64,000 bases of DNA from Cryobacterium luteum. Lineage in GTDB: Bacteria; Actinomycetota; Actinomycetes; Actinomycetales; Microbacteriaceae. The DNA is taken from contig NZ_FOCN01000003.1 in NCBI RefSeq assembly GCF_900110125.1, positions 1 through 64,000 on the forward strand. The letters are read 5' to 3'. Made by a program: the position numbers and the translations under genes. Below the pieces are notes generated by a model. That model did no database searches. It was given only the letters and a program-made list of their open reading frames with translations, and had not been told where the DNA came from. Of the stretch, positions 8,855-17,543 are shown piece by piece. The number at the start of each line of letters is the position of its first letter. The first letter of the stretch is position 1.

Positions 8855-9750
8855 CAGCGCGGCACCGCGCCGGGTTCGGTGCCGACGGCGATCGGCACGG
8901 CGACGGCATTGCCCCACTCGGTCCAGGATCCGTCGTAGTTGCGCACCTTCTCGAACCCGAGCAGGTGTGTCAGCACGAACCAGGTGTGGCTTGATCGTTC
9001 GCCGATGCGGCAGTAGGCGATCACATCGTCACCGGCGGTCAGGCCGGCTTCCTCGCGGTAGATGGCGTCCAGTTCGGCGCGGGTGCGAAAGGTGGAGTCG
9101 GCTGCTGCAGCGCGGGCCCACGGTACCGAAGCGGCAGAGGGAATGTGGCCGCCGCGCAGGGCACCTTCTTCGGGGTACGCCGGCATCGTCGTGCGAGCGC
9201 CGCTGTATTCCTCGTCGGAACGCACATCGATGAGCGGATTGCCGAAGTGGGCGAGAACGTCGTTCTTGAAGGCACGGATCGGCAGGTCGTTGCGCGCGAT
9301 CACCGGGTAGTCCGTGGTGGCCGCGGGGGAGGCATCCGTTGTGATCTCGCGGTTTTCGGCGAGCCACTTCGTGCGTCCGCCGTCGAGCAGGCGAACATCC
9401 TCGTGGCCGAACAGCGTGAACACCCAGAGGGCGTAAGCGGCCCACCAGTTGCTCTTGTCACCGTAGATGACGACCGTGCTGTCGCGGGCGATGCCCTTCG
9501 CGCTCATCAGCGCGGCGAAGGCCGCGCCGTCGATGTAATCGCGATTCACCTTGTCGTTGAGGTCGGTGTGCCAATCAATCTTCACCGAGCCGGGGATGTG
9601 TCCCACTTCGTAGAGCAGCACGTCTTCGTCGGATTCGACTACGACCAGTCCGGCGTCGCTGCGGTGCTCAGCCAGCCAGTCGGTGGAGACGAGCCTGGCG
9701 GGGTGGGCGTAGGCGGCAAATTTCTCGGTCGGGTCGATCGGGGCAGACAT
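8854..9750 (-). CDS. sseA: thiosulfate/3-mercaptopyruvate sulfurtransferase (tandem rhodanese)
   Basis: Transfers sulfane sulfur from thiosulfate or mercaptopyruvate to a thiophilic acceptor. The 298-residue protein has two rhodanese domains: an inactive N-terminal half and a C-terminal half with the active cysteine C247 in the CRIGERS loop. CRIGERS is typical of actinobacterial SseA. ATG 9750 has a GGAGG site four bases upstream; a longer in-frame reading to 9864 lacks family similarity. The coupled downstream sufE suggests a role in sulfur delivery. Confidence 0.93.
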   Translation of the reverse strand: MSAPIDPTEKFAAYAHPARLVSTDWLAEHRSDAGLVVVESDEDVLLYEVGHIPGSVKIDWHTDLNDKVNRDYIDGAAFAALMSAKGIARDSTVVIYGDKSNWWAAYALWVFTLFGHEDVRLLDGGRTKWLAENREITTDASPAATTDYPVIARNDLPIRAFKNDVLAHFGNPLIDVRSDEEYSGARTTMPAYPEEGALRGGHIPSAASVPWARAAAADSTFRTRAELDAIYREEAGLTAGDDVIAYCRIGERSSHTWFVLTHLLGFEKVRNYDGSWTEWGNAVAVPIAVGTEPGAVPR

Positions 9751-9905
9751 GTAACCTCCAGGTGGACCGCGATGCACACGGATTCGGGTTGACCGCGGAT
9801 TAGGCTTATCGGGCCCACCGTTTAAACCTACGCGGTGCCGGCACACCGCGCACGTGCACAGCACGGCGCATTCGCAGCTAGATCCAGAGGAACGGGCATT
9901 TCAGC

Positions 9906-10958
9906 ATGGCACCAGAGGCGCACCAGAAAGCACAGCACACGGTTCCGCAACTGGCAGACCGAACCCCGACCATCACCGGGCGGGAAATCGTGGCCGAGCT
10001 GGTTCCGCCTCCCCAGTTCGAACACGCCTCGTTCGAGAACTACCGGCCCGATCATGACTACCCGTCCCAGATCGCGGCCGTTGAAAAGCTTCAGGAGTTC
10101 GTGAACCCTCGCCCCGCCGGCTTTTTCTCCCGCCGTCGGCAGGCCAAGGACGACCTGCCCGGCATCTACCTCGACGGTGGATTCGGTGTCGGTAAGACAC
10201 ACCTGCTTGCCGCCCTCTGGCACGCCGCGACCGGTCCGAAATATTTCGGTACCTTCATCGAGTACACCGCTCTGGTGGGGGCCCTCGGCTATCAGGAGAC
10301 CATCAAGGAGCTGCGCAGCGCCAAGCTCATCTGCATCGACGAGTTCGAGCTCGACGATCCCGGCGATACCATGGTGATGACCAGGCTGCTCGGCGAACTC
10401 GTCGCCACCGGCACCCGCGTCGCCGCCACGTCGAACACCCCGCCGAACTCGCTCGGCGAGGGCCGCTTCGCCGCGCAGGACTTTCTGCGCGAGATCTCGG
10501 CCATGAGTGCCAACTTCGAGACCCTGCGCATCGACGGCCTCGACTACCGCCGCCGCAATGTCACCGGCCAAGCCGTGGCGGTGGAGCCCGAGGCACGGGA
10601 GCACCTCGTCAATACCCTGCTCGGGCGTGGTTCGAAGGTCACCGAGGATGACTTCGGTTCCTTGATCCGTCATCTGGGTACCGTGCACCCGTCGAAATAC
10701 ATCAAGGTCATTCGCGACGTCGAGGTCATCGCCTTGCGCGGCGTCTTCCTGCTGACGGACCAGTCGGATGCCCTGCGGCTGGTGGCCTTCATCGACCGGG
10801 TGTACGACGCCGAGATTCCGATCGTGGCCAGTGGGCGCCCGCTCAATGAGGTCTTCGATGACGAGATGATGGCTGGCGGGTATCGCAAGAAGTACCAGCG
10901 TTCCCAGTCGCGCATGGTTGCCCTCACTACGGGGGAGTTGCCGCCGCACACGGATTAG
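9906..10958 (+). CDS. zapE: ZapE / AFG1-like ATPase
   Basis: AAA-type ATPase related to E. coli ZapE (a Z-ring associated ATPase) and mitochondrial AFG1. The 350-residue protein has Walker A GFGVGKT with K97, Walker B LICIDEFEL, and the family segment TRVAATSNTPP. The start is ATG. The ribosome site is weak (a purine-rich AGAGGAA about 14 bases upstream). A TAGGCT -10-like box at 9801-9806 may start its transcript about 90 bases upstream. It is divergent from the rhodanese gene and followed by the amt promoter region. Confidence 0.9.
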   Translation: MAPEAHQKAQHTVPQLADRTPTITGREIVAELVPPPQFEHASFENYRPDHDYPSQIAAVEKLQEFVNPRPAGFFSRRRQAKDDLPGIYLDGGFGVGKTHLLAALWHAATGPKYFGTFIEYTALVGALGYQETIKELRSAKLICIDEFELDDPGDTMVMTRLLGELVATGTRVAATSNTPPNSLGEGRFAAQDFLREISAMSANFETLRIDGLDYRRRNVTGQAVAVEPEAREHLVNTLLGRGSKVTEDDFGSLIRHLGTVHPSKYIKVIRDVEVIALRGVFLLTDQSDALRLVAFIDRVYDAEIPIVASGRPLNEVFDDEMMAGGYRKKYQRSQSRMVALTTGELPPHTD

Positions 10959-10993
10959 CCGTGAAACGTGGCGTTAACAATTCGCCAAAGCTC

Positions 10994-11031
10994 GTAACCC
11001 GCACGAAACACCTCGGAAGGTTTGTTGTAAC
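10994..11031 (+). promoter_or_regulatory. GlnR-like operator upstream of amt
   Basis: Four pentamers at an exact 11-base period: GTAAC (10994), GAAAC (11005), GAAGG (11016) and GTAAC (11027), each separated by 6 bases. This fits the published actinobacterial GlnR pattern GTNAC-6-GAAAC-6-GTNAC-6-GAAAC, with the third and fourth boxes degenerate. A further GAAAC-6-TTAAC lies upstream at 10963-10978, out of register. Its location before an ammonium transporter is what GlnR control predicts. Confidence 0.6.
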
Positions 11032-11033
11032 AG

Positions 11034-11066
11034 TCACCTCAGATACTTGACTCGTATCCGAGGTGA
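11034..11066. promoter_or_regulatory. 13-bp inverted repeat in the amt leader
   Basis: TCACCTCAGATAC (11034-11046) and GTATCCGAGGTGA (11054-11066) pair with one mismatch around a 7-base spacer. It begins two bases after the GlnR-like array and ends 48 bases before the amt start. It may be a second operator or a leader hairpin. There is no U-run, so it is unlikely to terminate zapE transcription. Confidence 0.45.
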
Positions 11067-11114
11067 CTCACCTCGCGCTACACCCTGCACATTCGAGACG
11101 CGTGAGGACAATCT

Positions 11115-12341
11115 ATGGATACCGGAAGCATTGCATGGGGGCTGACAGCCACCGCACTGGTGTTGTTCATGACACCGGGTGTCGCCTTCTTTTACGGCGG
11201 ACTGGTCAAGGCCAAGAGCGTCATCAGCATGATGATGATGAGCTTCGGCGCACTGGGGCTGATCAGCGTCCTGTGGATTCTGTATGGCTTCAACATGAGC
11301 GCAGTGGGCAGCGCCACTGACTTCGCCGGCAACCCGTTCTCCGACTTCGGTCTGGGTCAGCTCGCGATGGGAGAGACCGGCAGCATCGATCTGCTCGGCG
11401 CCACCTACGGTGCGACGTTCGCGATCATCACCGTCGCCCTGATCAGCGGCGCGGTCGCCGACCGGGCCAAGTTCGGCTCCTGGATGATCTTCGCCGGTGT
11501 CTGGGCGACCCTCGTCTACTTCCCGGTCGCTGCATGGGTCTGGGGCGGCGGTTGGATCATGAACCTGGGCGAGACGCTCGGCCTCGAAGGCATCGCCGTG
11601 ATCGACTACGCCGGTGGCACAGCGGTGCACATCAACGCCGGCGCCGCAGCTCTCGCGCTCGCCCTGGTACTGGGCAAGCGCGTCGGGTTCCAGAAGGGCA
11701 TCACCAAGCCGCACAACGTGCCGCTCGTGCTCATCGGTGCCTCCATCCTCTGGTTCGGCTGGTTCGGCTTCAACGCCGGAGCTGAGTGGCTCAACGGCCT
11801 CGCCAACGTCGGCATCATCGTCGTCAACACCCTCGGCGCCACGGCAGCGGCCATCCTCGCCTGGATGCTCGTCGAGAAGTTCAAGGACGGCAAGGCCACC
11901 TCGGTCGGCGCTGCGTCCGGTGCGGTTGCCGGCCTCGTCGCCATCACGCCGGCCTGCGCCAATCTCGAGCCGGGCTGGGCACTCCTGCTCGGCGCCGTCG
12001 CCGGTGCCGTCTGCGCCATGGCCGTTGAACTCAAGTTCAAGCTCGGCTTCGACGACTCGCTCGACGTCGTGGGCATCCACCTCGTCGGTGGCATCATCGG
12101 CACGCTCTACCTCGGCTTCTTCGCGATCGGCACCGGCCTGTTTACCGGCGGCGACCTCGGCCAGCTCGCCGTTCAGGCGATCGCAGCCTTCGCGGTTCTC
12201 GCCTACTCCTTCGTCGTCGCCTATGTACTCGGCCTCGCGATCGAGAAGTCCATCGGCTTTCGCATCAAGAACGAAGACGAACTGGCCGGAATCGACACCA
12301 GCGTGCACGGCGAAGAGGGCTACGCCCTCGAGCGCGTCTAG
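11115..12341 (+). CDS. amt: Amt/MEP-family ammonium transporter
   Basis: Polytopic channel for ammonium/ammonia uptake in the cytoplasmic membrane. The 408-residue product shows about eleven hydrophobic segments and the two pore histidines: H172 in TAVHINAGAAAL and H322 in DVVGIHLVGGIIG, with GWFGFNAGAEW between them. The N-terminus is outside, with no clear cleaved signal. No glnK or glnD gene follows, unlike many Actinobacteria. A GlnR-like array and an inverted repeat lie upstream and a strong hairpin terminator follows, so it is probably monocistronic and nitrogen-regulated. Confidence 0.95.
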   Translation: MDTGSIAWGLTATALVLFMTPGVAFFYGGLVKAKSVISMMMMSFGALGLISVLWILYGFNMSAVGSATDFAGNPFSDFGLGQLAMGETGSIDLLGATYGATFAIITVALISGAVADRAKFGSWMIFAGVWATLVYFPVAAWVWGGGWIMNLGETLGLEGIAVIDYAGGTAVHINAGAAALALALVLGKRVGFQKGITKPHNVPLVLIGASILWFGWFGFNAGAEWLNGLANVGIIVVNTLGATAAAILAWMLVEKFKDGKATSVGAASGAVAGLVAITPACANLEPGWALLLGAVAGAVCAMAVELKFKLGFDDSLDVVGIHLVGGIIGTLYLGFFAIGTGLFTGGDLGQLAVQAIAAFAVLAYSFVVAYVLGLAIEKSIGFRIKNEDELAGIDTSVHGEEGYALERV

Positions 12342-12371
12342 GTTCTAACGCTCACCATCTCGGCGAGCGCA

Positions 12372-12413
12372 GGGCGGTACGGAAAGCGGGCCCACCCGCT
12401 TCCCGTACCGCCC
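12372..12413. terminator. bidirectional terminator between amt and marP
   Basis: Two 19-base arms (12372-12390 and 12395-12413) pair with one mismatch around a 4-base loop. Each arm holds GGGCGGTACGG or its complement. Little U-tract follows on either side, but the stem is the strongest in this region and lies between two convergent genes. Confidence 0.75.
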
Positions 12414-12520
12414 TCTCCGTGCTCCTGCCGGTGCTGGGCCTGCCGGGATGTCAACCGGACACCGGACCAGCCGGCGGAGAGTGGATGCCGTCCAGCCGGC
12501 GGCAGGCGGATGCTCGCGGC

Positions 12521-13702
12521 TCAGCCGCGAACGCAGGTGCCGGAAGAGACCGGGGCCGACAAACCGGAAGCCTGACTGATGACCGGCTCAACCTCGGCGA
12601 GGGCGAGGGCATAGCCGACGTTCTCGGTGTTGCTCGCCTTGGCGAAGATCACGCCGACCACGAGGCCGGATTCGCTCAGCAACGGTCCGCCCGACTCGCC
12701 CTGCTCTACGTCGGAGGCGAGGGTGTAAACCTGACGAGGCGTCGGGTCCTGGCCGTAGATATCGGCGACGTTGATGGTGCCGAGCGCGATGACCTGGGCC
12801 GGGTCGGAGACGTACGGCCCGCCGAAGGGATACCCGTCGGCGACTGCGCCGCTGCCGGCAGCAAGGTTCTCTCCCACGGTCAGCGGCGCGGTGTCGAGGC
12901 CGGGCACCGAAATGATGGCGAGGTCGTCAACCGGGTCGAAGTACACGATCTCCCCGGCGAGGGCAACGCCGGCCGGTGTTTCCACAACGGGCTGGCCGAC
13001 GCCGGCGACCACGTGCGCGTTGGTGATGACGTGTTCAGCCGAGACGACGAATCCACTGCCGGACTGGCTCTGCCCACAGGCGTAGGCCGTGCCGGTGATC
13101 CGCACGACCGACTGTGCGGCCAGGGCCAAGGCCGGGCTGCTGGTGTCGGCCTCGGCGGCCTGGGGGGTGGGGCCGGTGAAAGCATCGACGATGCGCGGCA
13201 GACCCTGCGTCACGGCTACGGACCGCAGCTGGGCCATGAACGCCTTCACCGGGTCGGGCGTCAACGAGTCAATGCCGGACACAACGGTGGAGGACGCGAT
13301 GGCGGGGGAGAGGAACGGAATACCGAGGGCTCCGATACTGAACGCCACCATCGACGCGACGAGGGCCGATGCCACGGCTGCAAAAGCGGCTCCGAGCACG
13401 CGGTTGATGGTTCCGAGCGGTGAACGCTTCTTACGACTTCCGACCAGTCCGCCGACCGAAGCGCCGAGCGAGTGGCCGATGAGTACGAGCAGGATAGCGA
13501 CGGCGATGGTGCCGGGGGTGCGCCATTCCGGGGCGGGAATCCAGCCGCCCACGAGCGGTACGACGAAGAAAGCGGCGATTCCACCGATCACGGCGCCGAC
13601 AATGCCGGTGAGACTTCGCAGCAGCCCGCTGCGGTACCCATTGACGAGAGCCACCACCAGCATCAGGATCAGCACAAGGTCGAGAACGGTTGAGCCCGGC
13701 AT
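12521..13702 (-). CDS. marP: MarP-type membrane serine protease (CvpA domain plus trypsin-like domain)
   Basis: Resembles mycobacterial Rv3671c/MarP, an extracytoplasmic protease needed for acid and oxidative stress resistance. The 393-residue protein has four N-terminal membrane segments (CvpA/colicin V type, about residues 5-125). A chymotrypsin-fold domain follows, with H230 (TNAHVV), D259 or D260 (PVDDLAI) and S337 (GESGGP). C209 and C390 match the positions of the redox-sensing disulfide described for MarP. The start ATG has AGGAGAAGG upstream. The gene converges on amt. Confidence 0.88.
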   Translation of the reverse strand: MPGSTVLDLVLILMLVVALVNGYRSGLLRSLTGIVGAVIGGIAAFFVVPLVGGWIPAPEWRTPGTIAVAILLVLIGHSLGASVGGLVGSRKKRSPLGTINRVLGAAFAAVASALVASMVAFSIGALGIPFLSPAIASSTVVSGIDSLTPDPVKAFMAQLRSVAVTQGLPRIVDAFTGPTPQAAEADTSSPALALAAQSVVRITGTAYACGQSQSGSGFVVSAEHVITNAHVVAGVGQPVVETPAGVALAGEIVYFDPVDDLAIISVPGLDTAPLTVGENLAAGSGAVADGYPFGGPYVSDPAQVIALGTINVADIYGQDPTPRQVYTLASDVEQGESGGPLLSESGLVVGVIFAKASNTENVGYALALAEVEPVISQASGLSAPVSSGTCVRG

Positions 13703-13896
13703 CCTTCTCCTCGTCTGGTCATTTTTCGTGGTCGTGTCACAACGATTTCGTCTACGTCATGCTTACACAGCCCGCCTCCGCGATTGCTGGGGGCACCGGT
13801 CTGGCGGCCCGCATTCCCGGGCGATCAACAGGCGCGGACCCCTCCGCAGCGACTACCGTTGAAGCAAATCGGTGAGAATTTTGCAGGAGGACGTGC

Positions 13897-14628
13897 GTGA
13901 CGAACGCTGAGGCATATCCCATTTCGGCGATCGCACCGCTTCTGGCCGGGCGGGCCGTGGCCAGCCAGCGCTGGTCGCACCTGGTCTTCCTGCACTGGCG
14001 AGTGGATGCCGCGCTCGTCGCGCCGCTCCTGCCGAAAGGCCTGATCCCCGACGAATACGACGGGTCGAGCTGGGTCGGCCTGATCCCCTTCGTGCTGGAT
14101 CGCGCGACCGTCCTTGGCAGCCCGCCCATTCCCTACTTCGGAACCTTCGTCGAGGTGAACGTGCGTCTCTATGCGGTCGATGCCCAAGGCCGCCGCGGCG
14201 TGGTGTTCGTCTCGCTCGAGGCCGGTCGGCTCGCCGCTGTACTGGCCGCGCATGCTCTGTTCTCGCTGCCCTACAAGTGGTCCCGCACTCGGCTCCACAT
14301 CGATTCGGGCCGGTACCGGTACACCTCGACCCGCCACCGCGATCGCAACCTGCACACCGACATCGTCGCTCGCCCCGGGACCGGCACCGTGAGCAACGAC
14401 CCCTTGGCAGATTTTCTGACCGCCCGCTGGGCACTGTTCACGAGCATCCGCGGGCGCACCGTGCATCTGCGCAACCACCACGAGCCGTGGCCGATTTTCC
14501 GCGCCGACCTTGAGCGCCTCGACGACACGTTGCTGGCGGCCGCGGGCTTTGTCGGCCTGGCCGATCGCTCTCCCGATTCCGTGCTGTACTCGCCCGGCGT
14601 CACCACCTGGTTCGGCCGCGGCCACTGA
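13897..14628 (+). CDS. DUF2071 (YqjF-like) protein
   Basis: Conserved protein of unknown function in the acetoacetate decarboxylase-like fold group. The 243-residue product shows the family landmarks WSHLVFLHWRVD near the N-terminus, PYFGTFVEVNVR in the middle and SVLYSPGVTTWFG at the end. The GTG start is preceded by AGGAGG at 13885-13890 with six bases spacing. It is divergent from marP. No membrane segment is seen and no catalytic residue can be assigned. Confidence 0.82.
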   Translation: MTNAEAYPISAIAPLLAGRAVASQRWSHLVFLHWRVDAALVAPLLPKGLIPDEYDGSSWVGLIPFVLDRATVLGSPPIPYFGTFVEVNVRLYAVDAQGRRGVVFVSLEAGRLAAVLAAHALFSLPYKWSRTRLHIDSGRYRYTSTRHRDRNLHTDIVARPGTGTVSNDPLADFLTARWALFTSIRGRTVHLRNHHEPWPIFRADLERLDDTLLAAAGFVGLADRSPDSVLYSPGVTTWFGRGH

Positions 14629-14699
14629 CGGCGACCGACGCCGTGACTGTTTCGCACACATCGGGGCAACCATCAATCCACACGAAGGAGCACAGCATC

Positions 14700-15281
14700 A
14701 TGGGATTCTTAGACTTTCTGCTCGGTCGCAAGGAACAGTCACCGACCGGGCCCGCAGCCAATCGTACCGGCAGCGCCCCCGCGCGCAGCGAGGATGAGGT
14801 CGCGGTCGAGCGCTACCAGTACCTCCTGCGCACGGCCCCGCCCGAAACCATCGAGCAGGTGCACACCGAGGCCTTTTCAAAACTGACCGATGAACAGCGG
14901 GACATTCTCTTTCGCCAGCTCACCGAGAACGTCCCGCCGAGCGAACGACCAGCGGATGCCGCGCCAGCCACGCTCGCCCAGGCCGCGACCCGGGCCGAAC
15001 TGCGCCAGCCGGGAACGCTCACCCGGTCGTTCGGCAACCAAAACGGCATGGGTTTCGGCGGCATGATGGGCAGTTCCCTGCTCGGCACGGTCGCCGGCTT
15101 CGTCATCGGTTCCGCGCTGGTCAGCGCCTTCATGCCGATGGATGGCGGAGGCACCGATGCCGGTAACGAAGCGAACACCGAAACGAACGCTGACGCCGGA
15201 AGCGACGCCGGCGGGGACTCCGGTGGTGATGTCGCCGGTGACTTCGGCGGCGATTTCGGCGGCGGTGACTTCGGGTTTTAG
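14700..15281 (+). CDS. hypothetical membrane protein with Gly/Asp-rich tail
   Basis: I do not recognise a named family. The 193-residue product has a soluble N-terminal part with an ERYQYLLRTAPPE helix pair (about residues 35-85). A glycine/methionine-rich hydrophobic stretch follows (about 115-140, GMGFGGMMGSSLLGTVAGF) that could cross or dip into the membrane. The tail is highly acidic and built of Gly-Asp repeats ending FGGGDFGF. The ATG at 14700 has AAGGAG nine bases upstream; the in-frame start at 14643 has none. Similar GDFGG tails occur on bacterial surface or membrane-associated proteins. Confidence 0.75.
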   Translation: MGFLDFLLGRKEQSPTGPAANRTGSAPARSEDEVAVERYQYLLRTAPPETIEQVHTEAFSKLTDEQRDILFRQLTENVPPSERPADAAPATLAQAATRAELRQPGTLTRSFGNQNGMGFGGMMGSSLLGTVAGFVIGSALVSAFMPMDGGGTDAGNEANTETNADAGSDAGGDSGGDVAGDFGGDFGGGDFGF

Positions 15282-15295
15282 CCCGGTCGACCGGT

Positions 15296-15949
15296 TCAGC
15301 GCACGGCGGCGACGGCCTCATCGATGGGGACGTCACCGTCGGTGAACTCAATGAAGCGGCCCGCGGTGTTCTCGTTGGCGAGCACGGCAGCAGCGACTCG
15401 CGCCACGTTCTCGCGTGACGTATCAGCGCGGGGCAGGTCGCTGCCCACGTTGATGGTGCCGGTCGCCGGGTTCAGGGTCAGCGTGCTCGGTCCGAGAATG
15501 GTCCAGTTGAGCGAGGTCGCGCGCAGATAGTCGTCGGCGGCGGCCTTGGCTTCGTAATACGCGAACATGCCATCGTCGGGGGAGGCACCGTGGTCGGCGC
15601 GTGAGCCCAGGTAGGACACCATCACATAACGGTAGATCCCGGCCTGAGCCGCGGCATTCATTGAGCGGATGGCCGCATCCCGATCCACCGCGTAGGTGCG
15701 CTCCGCGCTTCCTCCGCCGGCACCGGCCGACCAGACCAGGGCGTCCTGCCCGGTCAGTATGGTCGCAAGCTCGTCGGTGGACAGGTTCTCGATATCCGCC
15801 AGCATCGGCGTCGCACCGGTAGCCGCGACGTCGTCTGCGTGTGCCGGGTTGCGGATGAGTGAACTCACGTCGTGGCCGTCAGCGGTGAGTAAGCGGGCCA
15901 GGTGGAGGGCAACTTTTCCGTGCCCGCCGATGATCGCAATTTTTGTCAT
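15296..15949 (-). CDS. NAD(P)H-binding SDR-like protein
   Basis: Atypical short-chain dehydrogenase/NmrA-like fold protein, 217 residues. The nucleotide loop is at the extreme N-terminus (IAIIGGHGKVALHLA). Later come DALVWSAGAGGG, YVMVSYLGS and a YYEAK motif carrying the Tyr-x-x-x-Lys-like pair. Substrate is unknown; relatives are often labelled NAD-dependent epimerase or flavin-reductase-like. The start at 15949 removes 11 unlikely residues. The metalloprotease gene lies 36 bases upstream on the same strand. Confidence 0.82.
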   Translation of the reverse strand: MTKIAIIGGHGKVALHLARLLTADGHDVSSLIRNPAHADDVAATGATPMLADIENLSTDELATILTGQDALVWSAGAGGGSAERTYAVDRDAAIRSMNAAAQAGIYRYVMVSYLGSRADHGASPDDGMFAYYEAKAAADDYLRATSLNWTILGPSTLTLNPATGTINVGSDLPRADTSRENVARVAAAVLANENTAGRFIEFTDGDVPIDEAVAAVR

Positions 15950-15985
15950 GTATTCAAGCCTGCCACGGTTGCCTGCATGCACGAC

Positions 15986-16699
15986 TCAGACGAGGCCGAA
16001 TCCGAGCAGTTGTGCGCTCAGCGCAATGCAGCCCAGCTGCAGGGCAATGAAGACGCCCACCCAGACAGTGCCGGGAATGTGCGTCAACCGGGCCAACTGG
16101 TCCGCATCCGAGGAGGATCCGGCCCGCCGTGAGCGGGACTGCGCCAGCTCGAAAGACGTGCGGAGCGCACCGAACAGCAGAAAAGCCGTCACCAGCAGGG
16201 CGAACACGCCCTGCACCTGAGCTGACCCGAACCAGGACACTCCAAACACCACCGCGGCGGTCACGGCCACCGACCAGAGCCCGAACCAGTTGCGAATCTG
16301 CACGAGCAGCAGGGCCAGTGCGGCCAGCAACGCCCAGAGCAGTCCCACGTCGTACCCTCGGCTGAGCAGCCAGGCGGCGCCGAGCCCGAGCAGGGCTGGG
16401 GCCGGGTAGCCGGCGAGCAGGGTGAAGATCATGCCAGGCCCACTGGGACGACCGCGGCTCACGGTGAGTCCCGAGGTGTCCGAATGCAAGCGGATGCCGC
16501 CGAGTCGACGTCCGCAGAGCACCGCGACGACGCCGTGGCCGCCTTCGTGCACAATCGTGATGGCGTGTCGGGCCACGCGCCACACCGGCGGAAAGAGCAC
16601 GATCAGGGCGGCCCCAGCCACGGTCAGCCAGGTCGTAGGGGGCTGCAAAGCGGCGTGCGGTGTTGTCATGCGTTGCCAGATATCGAGAAGCACGTCCAT
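15986..16699 (-). CDS. M50B-type membrane metallopeptidase
   Basis: Predicted integral membrane zinc protease. The 237-residue product has five or six hydrophobic segments and the HExxH zinc motif as H51-E52-G-G-H55 inside the membrane region (TIVHEGGHGVVAV). It lacks a PDZ domain, as expected for the short M50B-like group common in Actinobacteria. An in-frame start at 16765 would add 22 residues; ATG 16699 places the first helix sensibly but has only a weak GTGGGA purine stretch upstream. It may share a transcript with the downstream SDR-like gene. Confidence 0.78.
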   Translation of the reverse strand: MDVLLDIWQRMTTPHAALQPPTTWLTVAGAALIVLFPPVWRVARHAITIVHEGGHGVVAVLCGRRLGGIRLHSDTSGLTVSRGRPSGPGMIFTLLAGYPAPALLGLGAAWLLSRGYDVGLLWALLAALALLLVQIRNWFGLWSVAVTAAVVFGVSWFGSAQVQGVFALLVTAFLLFGALRTSFELAQSRSRRAGSSSDADQLARLTHIPGTVWVGVFIALQLGCIALSAQLLGFGLV

Positions 16700-16844
16700 G
16701 TGTCCCACACTATGTGAGGTCCACTGTATGTCTGTGGCTCGATCAGTCGGGTGGGGTGCGGCCACGGGCGACGAGAGCCAGCAGCGACCGCCCGGTGGGT
16801 CGCGCAGGAGTCGTTGCAGGGCACGTGTACTGAACCGCCCGCAG

Positions 16845-17513
16845 TCATGTTGCCATCCTTGTCAGGTTTGGGGAGGGGAGTCGCCGCGCTCTGTGCCGGA
16901 TGACCGTCTCGGCCACCACGACATTAATGACCCAGGCGGCACCCATGAGTGTTGTACGCGAAAGCTCGTCGGTGGATCCGAAGATGATCGAGCCGGGGAG
17001 AAGGACGATCGCCTGGGTGCCGGCGCCCATGCCGATCGCGAAGGCCCGCGTCATCCAGTCGCCGTGCGCAACGAACTTGCGCCGCATGAGCGCGCGGATG
17101 CCGAGCAGGATACTCGCGGCCATCGCGGAGCCGAAGAACAGGCGGAGGACCGTCAGTACGACGCCATCGCCGAGGGGGTGTGGGTAGAAAACCGCCATCC
17201 ACATCCCGGACAGGGCCGTCAGCAGCCCGGCGGGGATGAGGATGCGGCCCGCCACGCGGTGCCATCGATTCCTGCGGCGACGCAGAGCAGGCACAAACTG
17301 GAACGCACCGAGAAGGCTGAAGATGGTGACGCTGATAATGTGGATTACCACGGGGAAGGGGGAGTCAATGAATCGCGCGTTGTGGCTTGTCAGTGCGGCC
17401 CCACCGGTCACCTCGCCAAGCCGCGCCGCGCCCGCGAGCACGGGGATAAGGCTGAGAAGGATGAGCCCCGTAGGCGTGAGCCATGGGGAACCAGGCGCTC
17501 CACCTCGAATCAA
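16845..17513 (-). CDS. DUF2306-type membrane protein
   Basis: Small polytopic protein of unknown function, 222 residues with about six hydrophobic segments. The family core is visible as FSLLGAFQFVP, RWHRVAGRILIPAGLLTALSGMWM, and DWMTRAFAIGMGAG. Conserved His in RWHR and HGDW could bind a cofactor, but this is inference. The best start is TTG 17513 with no clear ribosome site, so the N-terminus is uncertain. It lies 30 bases downstream of the next membrane gene and is probably co-transcribed with it. Confidence 0.75.
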   Translation of the reverse strand: MIRGGAPGSPWLTPTGLILLSLIPVLAGAARLGEVTGGAALTSHNARFIDSPFPVVIHIISVTIFSLLGAFQFVPALRRRRNRWHRVAGRILIPAGLLTALSGMWMAVFYPHPLGDGVVLTVLRLFFGSAMAASILLGIRALMRRKFVAHGDWMTRAFAIGMGAGTQAIVLLPGSIIFGSTDELSRTTLMGAAWVINVVVAETVIRHRARRLPSPNLTRMAT

Positions 17514-17543
17514 GCTGCCCAGCGAGGCGAATTTCGTACCGCC

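Noticed and set aside
11034..12308. 424-codon minus-strand open frame opposite amt
   Set aside because: Antisense to the ammonium transporter; Asp/Glu/Gly/His-rich with no domain.
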